Positions 60,245 to 64,000 of a stretch of DNA of 64,000 nucleotides are shown here, piece after piece. Position numbers and translations under genes: made by a program. How positions within the stretch are numbered: position 1 is the stretch's first letter; each line of letters opens with the position of its first letter. The DNA comes from Rhizobium oryzicola (GTDB lineage: Bacteria; Pseudomonadota; Alphaproteobacteria; Rhizobiales; Rhizobiaceae): assembly GCF_030504645.1 (NCBI RefSeq), contig NZ_JAUKWQ010000006.1, positions 1 through 64,000 on the forward strand, written 5' to 3'. The notes beneath the pieces are model-generated. The model was not told the DNA's origin and searched no databases. It worked only from the letters and a program-made list of their open reading frames with translations.

Positions 60245-60276
60245 AGACCCCGGCTGAAAAGCTGGGGTCTTTTTCT
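60245..60276 (+). terminator. Rho-independent terminator of typA
   Basis: AGACCCCGGCT pairs with AGCTGGGGTCT (one mismatch) around GAAA, followed by TTTTTC. It is 25 bases after the typA stop. Confidence 0.92.
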
Positions 60277-60356
60277 ATGGCGCTTGGTATAACGCACCTG
60301 ATGCCTTGTCGCTTTCATTAAAAAAGCGTTAATCTGTCTTTCGCGGTGTTCGAAGC

Positions 60357-60938
60357 ATGATCGCTTCGAAGCTGCCCAAAGTTTCCACCTTGGAAGCCTT
60401 GGATCAGCGGCGGCGAGAGCAGAGTATTGTCATGAAGACCCTATCCATCGACGTCAGGCGAGCTGAAGCCTCTGATGCACGCGCTATTTCCGAAGTGCAT
60501 CGCGAGGCATGGACCCAAGCCTATGCGGGTCTGATCCCGCACAAGGCGTTGACGCAGATGCTGGAGCGCCGTGGCGAAGCCTGGTGGCGCCGTGCGACGC
60601 GTGGCCCTGCAACGCTGCTGGTGCTGGATGTCGCAGGCACGATTGCCGGCTATGCGACGATTGGATTGAACCGCGCCCGTGCGCTGCCGCAGGATGGCGA
60701 GATCTATGAAATCTACCTGCGTCCGGAGTTTCAGGGCATCGGCCTTGGTCGCCGCCTGTTCGGCGAAACGCGCAGACTTTTGAAATCGCTGGGCTGCAAT
60801 GGCCTTGTTCTCTGGTGCCTGGAAGACAGCGAACATGCGACCCGCTTCTTCCGCCGCCATGGCGGTCTTGATCTTGCGGAAGGCATGGAAGACTTCGACG
60901 GCGTGAACCTGCGCAAGATCGGCTTCGTCTGGCCCTGA
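60357..60938 (+). CDS. GNAT family N-acetyltransferase
   Basis: The 193-residue protein has DARAISEVHREAWTQAYAGL, EIYEIYLRPEFQGIGLGRRLF as the acetyl-CoA loop and ATRFFRRHGG near the C-terminus, all GNAT features. The substrate is unknown. The fold begins near residue 30; starts at 60357 and 60432 are both possible and neither has a strong ribosome site. A small hairpin TCAGCC-GGTT-GGCTGA follows 30 bases after the stop. Confidence 0.87.
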   Translation: MIASKLPKVSTLEALDQRRREQSIVMKTLSIDVRRAEASDARAISEVHREAWTQAYAGLIPHKALTQMLERRGEAWWRRATRGPATLLVLDVAGTIAGYATIGLNRARALPQDGEIYEIYLRPEFQGIGLGRRLFGETRRLLKSLGCNGLVLWCLEDSEHATRFFRRHGGLDLAEGMEDFDGVNLRKIGFVWP

Positions 60939-61047
60939 GACGACCCTTCAAGCCCGTCTTTCCGCTCGTCAGCCGGTTGGCTGATGTTGCATTGCATCCA
61001 GATTCCCAGTATCGAGGCGGCACCTTTCAACGCTATCGGGGAAGAAT

Positions 61048-61581
61048 ATGCGTATCGATGCAATCAAGGTCGGCAAGAATCCGCCGGAAGACGTCAACGT
61101 GATTGTCGAGGTGCCGATCGGCGGCCACCCGATCAAGTACGAGATGGACAAGGACGCCGGCGCCCTCATCGTCGACCGCTTCCTCTATACGCCGATGACC
61201 TATCCGGGCAATTACGGCTTTGTGCCGCATACGCTCTCCGACGACGGTGATCCGATCGACGTTCTCATCTGCAACACTCGTCCTCTCGTTCCCGGTTGCG
61301 TCATCAATGTTCGCCCGATCGGCGTGATGCTGATGGAAGACGATGGCGGCAAGGATGAAAAGATCATCGCCGTGCCGGTTCCGAAGCTGACGCGCCGTTA
61401 CGACAAGGTCGAGAACTACACCGACCTGCCCGAAATCACACTGAAGCAGATCGAGCATTTCTTTGAGCACTACAAGGATCTGGAGCCCGGCAAGTGGGTG
61501 AAGATCGGCGGCTGGCAGGATGTGACGGTTGCCAAGAAGCTGATCGTCGAGGCGATCGAGCGCTTCAACGCGCAGAAGTAA
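61048..61581 (+). CDS. ppa: Inorganic pyrophosphatase
   Basis: The 177-residue soluble family I pyrophosphatase has [33 protein letters not shown], and the signature DGDPIDVLI with its metal-binding aspartates. It drives biosynthesis by removing PPi. The 3' end overlaps convergent yggU by 17 bases. Confidence 0.97.
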   Translation: MRIDAIKVGKNPPEDVNVIVEVPIGGHPIKYEMDKDAGALIVDRFLYTPMTYPGNYGFVPHTLSDDGDPIDVLICNTRPLVPGCVINVRPIGVMLMEDDGGKDEKIIAVPVPKLTRRYDKVENYTDLPEITLKQIEHFFEHYKDLEPGKWVKIGGWQDVTVAKKLIVEAIERFNAQK

Positions 61582-61912
61582 TCAGCGCTTCCAGTTTGGA
61601 TATCAGATCCTCCGGCTCGCCTTCGATCCGGAGGATTTTTTTGCGCGCCGTTTCACCCGAGACGAAGCTGATCGAGGATTTGGGAACGCGAAGCGCCTTT
61701 GCCAGAAGCTGGATCAGCGCCTTGTTGGCCTTTCCATCTTCGGGAACAGCGGTCACCCGTGCTTTCAGGAAGATATCGCCATCCGCCGACTGCTCGGCGC
61801 CATCCACGCCGTCGCGCGATGCGTTGGGCGTCAGCCGCACGGTCAGTCTGACATGATCGGCGAAAGCGGAATAGGGGATTATCGCAGCACCGCCGGCACG
61901 ATCGTCGTCCAC
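61565..61912 (-). CDS. DUF167 (YggU) family protein
   Basis: The 115-residue protein has the DUF167 core: [44 protein letters not shown], and [13 protein letters not shown]. Its function is unknown. The GTG start at 61912 overlaps the YggT gene by 34 bases; no later start fits. Its 3' end overlaps ppa on the other strand. YggT-YggU is a widespread pair. Confidence 0.88.
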   Translation of the reverse strand: MDDDRAGGAAIIPYSAFADHVRLTVRLTPNASRDGVDGAEQSADGDIFLKARVTAVPEDGKANKALIQLLAKALRVPKSSISFVSGETARKKILRIEGEPEDLISKLEALITSAR

Positions 61913-62172
61913 ATCAGCGAGCGGATGAAGAAGATGATCAGCAGCAGGATGACCGGCGAAATATCGATACCACCCAGGTTCGGCATGATGCGGCGGATCG
62001 GGCGCAGTGCCGGCTCCGTCAGGTTATACAGCATGGTGCCGATCGAATTGACGACCTGGTTGTGAGAATTGATCACGTTGAACGCGTAAAGCCATGAGAA
62101 GATGGCGCTGGCGATAAGCACCCAGGTATACAGGTTCAATGCCAGGTCAATCGTCTGAAACAGCGCGAGCAT
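61879..62172 (-). CDS. YggT family membrane protein
   Basis: The 97-residue protein has two membrane helices: one at the N-terminus ([20 protein letters not shown]) and one at the C-terminus. The motif [25 protein letters not shown] between them defines YggT. It may take part in membrane insertion or osmotic response; evidence is thin in the family. Overlaps the YggU gene. Confidence 0.92.
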   Translation of the reverse strand: MLALFQTIDLALNLYTWVLIASAIFSWLYAFNVINSHNQVVNSIGTMLYNLTEPALRPIRRIMPNLGGIDISPVILLLIIFFIRSLMWTTIVPAVLR

Positions 62173-62307
62173 TCATATCTCCATTTCTCGGTTGACAGAC
62201 ATGTAGACATTGGCGAGTTAAGCGGCAAGTGCCGCAGTGAGTGCCATGGCGAATCATGTTTAACGCGGCATCGCCTCGCCCCCGGCCAATCGAAAGCGCG
62301 TTTTCCC

Positions 62308-63546
62308 ATGACCATCCATACGTCAGATGACCGGTTCGCAGCGTTCCGGCACAGTTCTTACACGCGTTTTTTCTTTTCGCGCTTTCTGGCTGCCTTTGCG
62401 ATCCAGATCGTCAGTGTCTCCGTCGGCTGGCAGATGTATGATGAAACGAAAAACACGCTCTATCTCGGACTGATTGGTCTCTTTCAGTTCCTGCCGTCGC
62501 TGTTGTTGATTTTGGTGACAGGCTCCGTGGCCGACCGCTACAATCGCCGTGCCATCGTGGCGGCATGCCTGTTCGTCGGAGGCCTCTGCACGGCGGCTCT
62601 GCTTGCGCTGACGGTGACGCACCAGTTCGCGCCTTGGCTCGTCTTCGCGATCCTGATCGTCTTTGGCATTGAGCGCGCCTTCATGGGCCCTGCCGTCCAG
62701 TCGCTCGCTCCGAACCTGGTGCCGGAAGAGGCGCTTCCAAACGCGGTGGCGTGGAACTCCTCCTCCTGGCAGACGGCTTCCATTTTGGGCCCTGTCGCGG
62801 GTGGTCTGCTCTATGGTGTCAGTGCCGTTGCAGCCTATTCCGTTTCGCTGCTCTTCATGTTGGGTGCAGGCTTTCTTGTCATCACCATCCCCAAGCCTTC
62901 GCAGCGTAGCGCACCGAAGGCCGTTGGCTGGGAAACGATTACCGCCGGCTTCCGCTTCATCTGGAGCGAGAAGGTGGTGCTGGGTGCGATCTCGCTCGAT
63001 CTTTTCGCCGTGCTGCTGGGCGGTGCGGTTGCGCTGATGCCGGTTTTTGCCCGCGATATTCTCGACCTCGGTCCCTGGGGCCTCGGCCTGTTGCGATCAG
63101 CGCCTGGTATCGGCGCTATCGCAGTCGCCTTGTTTCTCGCGGCCTACCCGATCCGCCACCGTGCCGGCGTTGCCATGTTCGTGGGCGTCGCTCTGTTCGG
63201 CCTCGGCACGATCATCTTCGGCATGTCGCACACGGTCTGGCTATCAATCGCGGCGCTGATGCTGATGGGCGCTTCCGACATGATCTCGGTCTATGTCCGT
63301 GAAAGCCTGATCATGCTGTGGACGCCGGACGAGGTGCGTGGTCGCGTCAACGCCGTCAACATGGTGTTCGTCGGTGCCTCCAACGAGCTTGGGGAGTTCC
63401 GCGCCGGCACCATGGCGCATCTGGTCGGTGCGGTTCCGGCCGTCGTCATCGGCGGCTTTGGCACGCTGGCAGTCTCGATCATCTGGGCCTTGGGTTTCCC
63501 CAAGCTGCGCAAGATCGACAATCTGGATGCGCCGACAAAGAGTTGA
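62308..63546 (+). CDS. EntS-like MFS transporter
   Basis: The 412-residue, 12-helix protein is of the MFS_3 (EntS) type: SVSVGWQMYDETKNTLYLGL, FLPSLLLILVTGSVADRYNRR in the first loop, and PNLVPEEALPNAVAWNSSSW. EntS exports enterobactin; no siderophore genes are in the window, so the substrate is open. Its stop lies one base from the convergent amidotransferase gene. Confidence 0.88.
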   Translation: MTIHTSDDRFAAFRHSSYTRFFFSRFLAAFAIQIVSVSVGWQMYDETKNTLYLGLIGLFQFLPSLLLILVTGSVADRYNRRAIVAACLFVGGLCTAALLALTVTHQFAPWLVFAILIVFGIERAFMGPAVQSLAPNLVPEEALPNAVAWNSSSWQTASILGPVAGGLLYGVSAVAAYSVSLLFMLGAGFLVITIPKPSQRSAPKAVGWETITAGFRFIWSEKVVLGAISLDLFAVLLGGAVALMPVFARDILDLGPWGLGLLRSAPGIGAIAVALFLAAYPIRHRAGVAMFVGVALFGLGTIIFGMSHTVWLSIAALMLMGASDMISVYVRESLIMLWTPDEVRGRVNAVNMVFVGASNELGEFRAGTMAHLVGAVPAVVIGGFGTLAVSIIWALGFPKLRKIDNLDAPTKS

Positions 63547-63547
63547 T

Positions 63548-64000
63548 TCAGGTCGCTTCGGCGTAATGCGGCGTTGTTGCCGCTTTCTGTTCAGGACGCT
63601 GGAAGACGAGATCCAGATAGTCCCAGAGCCAGGCGCGCAACGGCGCATCGAAAAGCATGCGCCCTTCCAGGTGTTCGCGCCCCTGCTGCGCATTGGGCAT
63701 GACGAAGCGTGAGGCACCCCGCACCACCCAGCTATGCATCATGGCGCGGGTGAGTTCGGCGTGGAACTGTACGCCCCATGCGTTCTCACCATATCGGATC
63801 GCCTGGTGAGGATAGGCATCGCCTTCGGCCAGAAGCTTGACGCCGCGTGGCACACTGAAGCCTTCGCGATGAAAGTGATACACCATGCGCGGCCAGTTCA
63901 TAAGCAGGCGGCCATGCTCTGTGGCGCGCAAAGGATACCAGCCGATTTCCGTCAAACCCCTGTCATCCGGGCCAACCTTGCCGCCGAGGTTCTTCACCAG
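63548..64000 (-). CDS. Glutamine amidotransferase, C-terminal part
   Basis: The gene runs off the right edge; about 150 C-terminal residues are visible. They show the second half of a class I glutamine amidotransferase: MVYHFHREGFSVP and WGVQFHAELT, the latter with the catalytic His and Glu. The overall form is that of stand-alone GMP-synthase-like amidotransferases. The nucleophile Cys must lie outside the window. Confidence 0.82.
   Translation of the reverse strand: MVKNLGGKVGPDDRGLTEIGWYPLRATEHGRLLMNWPRMVYHFHREGFSVPRGVKLLAEGDAYPHQAIRYGENAWGVQFHAELTRAMMHSWVVRGASRFVMPNAQQGREHLEGRMLFDAPLRAWLWDYLDLVFQRPEQKAATTPHYAEAT

Noticed and set aside
58330-60318. A 662-codon frame antisense to typA
   Set aside because: Shadow of typA; no ribosome site or recognisable domain.

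Overview
This 64 kb window looks like ordinary core chromosome of an alphaproteobacterium in the Rhizobiaceae (Agrobacterium/Allorhizobium/Rhizobium type). That placement is inferred from gene order and protein style; I could not run a database search. The main cues are the order ffh - chorismate mutase - rpsP - rimM - trmD with rplS nearby, the run dapF - mtaB - ftsY - ispZ - DUF2585 - ccmGDCBA - acnA - DUF1223 - DUF2794, a CenR-like regulator, an IalB-family protein, high GC, many four-base or shorter gene overlaps, and a mosaic palindromic repeat of the kind known from rhizobia. No rRNA, tRNA, CRISPR array, prophage, insertion sequence or plasmid-type module was seen.

Layout, left to right. 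0-4.4 kb: the edge of a zinc-ribbon gene, exonuclease III, a short cation-efflux protein, a cyclic-nucleotide-binding protein, a CenR-like response regulator divergent from an L,D-transpeptidase, and a DMT permease. 4.5-11 kb: leuC, polyphosphate kinase 2, an MFS permease, an NTF2-like secreted protein, and a polar amino acid ABC permease plus binding protein without their ATPase. 11-16.5 kb: the translation and secretion block rplS, trmD, rimM, rpsP, chorismate mutase and ffh, with a TauE/SafE gene between rplS and trmD. 16.6-22.5 kb: an MBL-fold hydrolase, then a TPP riboswitch and thiC-thiO-thiS-thiG-thiE. 22.5-31 kb: dapF, mtaB, ftsY, ispZ and DUF2585 on the plus strand, meeting the cytochrome c maturation operon ccmABCDG on the minus strand.

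31-38 kb: acnA, DUF1223, DUF2794, a lone DUF4214 protein, a GNAT acetyltransferase and argG. 38-43.7 kb: an SDR, a LysE exporter, a MarR-FUSC efflux operon with a clear operator, and rlmN. 43.8-52.8 kb: an IalB-family protein, DUF1232, a pterin dehydratase, thpR, a TesA-like esterase divergent from its usual ABC partners, a Bax-inhibitor-1 protein, and a MarR-Bcr/CflA pair. 52.8-64 kb: an orphan protein, an M3 peptidase, an uncharacterised three-gene ABC-2 exporter, typA, GNAT, ppa, YggU, YggT, an EntS-like MFS protein and the end of a glutamine amidotransferase.

I did not find a wholly new multigene system. The most unusual signals are non-coding or repeat-derived. A roughly 40 bp palindromic module occurs six times: twice in inverted orientation inside the ftsY reading frame, where it is translated in frame, twice in inverted orientation splitting ccmA from ccmB, once between thiC and thiO, and once upstream of xthA. 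There are also perfect hairpins directly before the xthA and lysE-family start codons, a terminator-like hairpin inside the ffh leader, and a perfect 15 bp inverted repeat covering both stop codons of a convergent gene pair.
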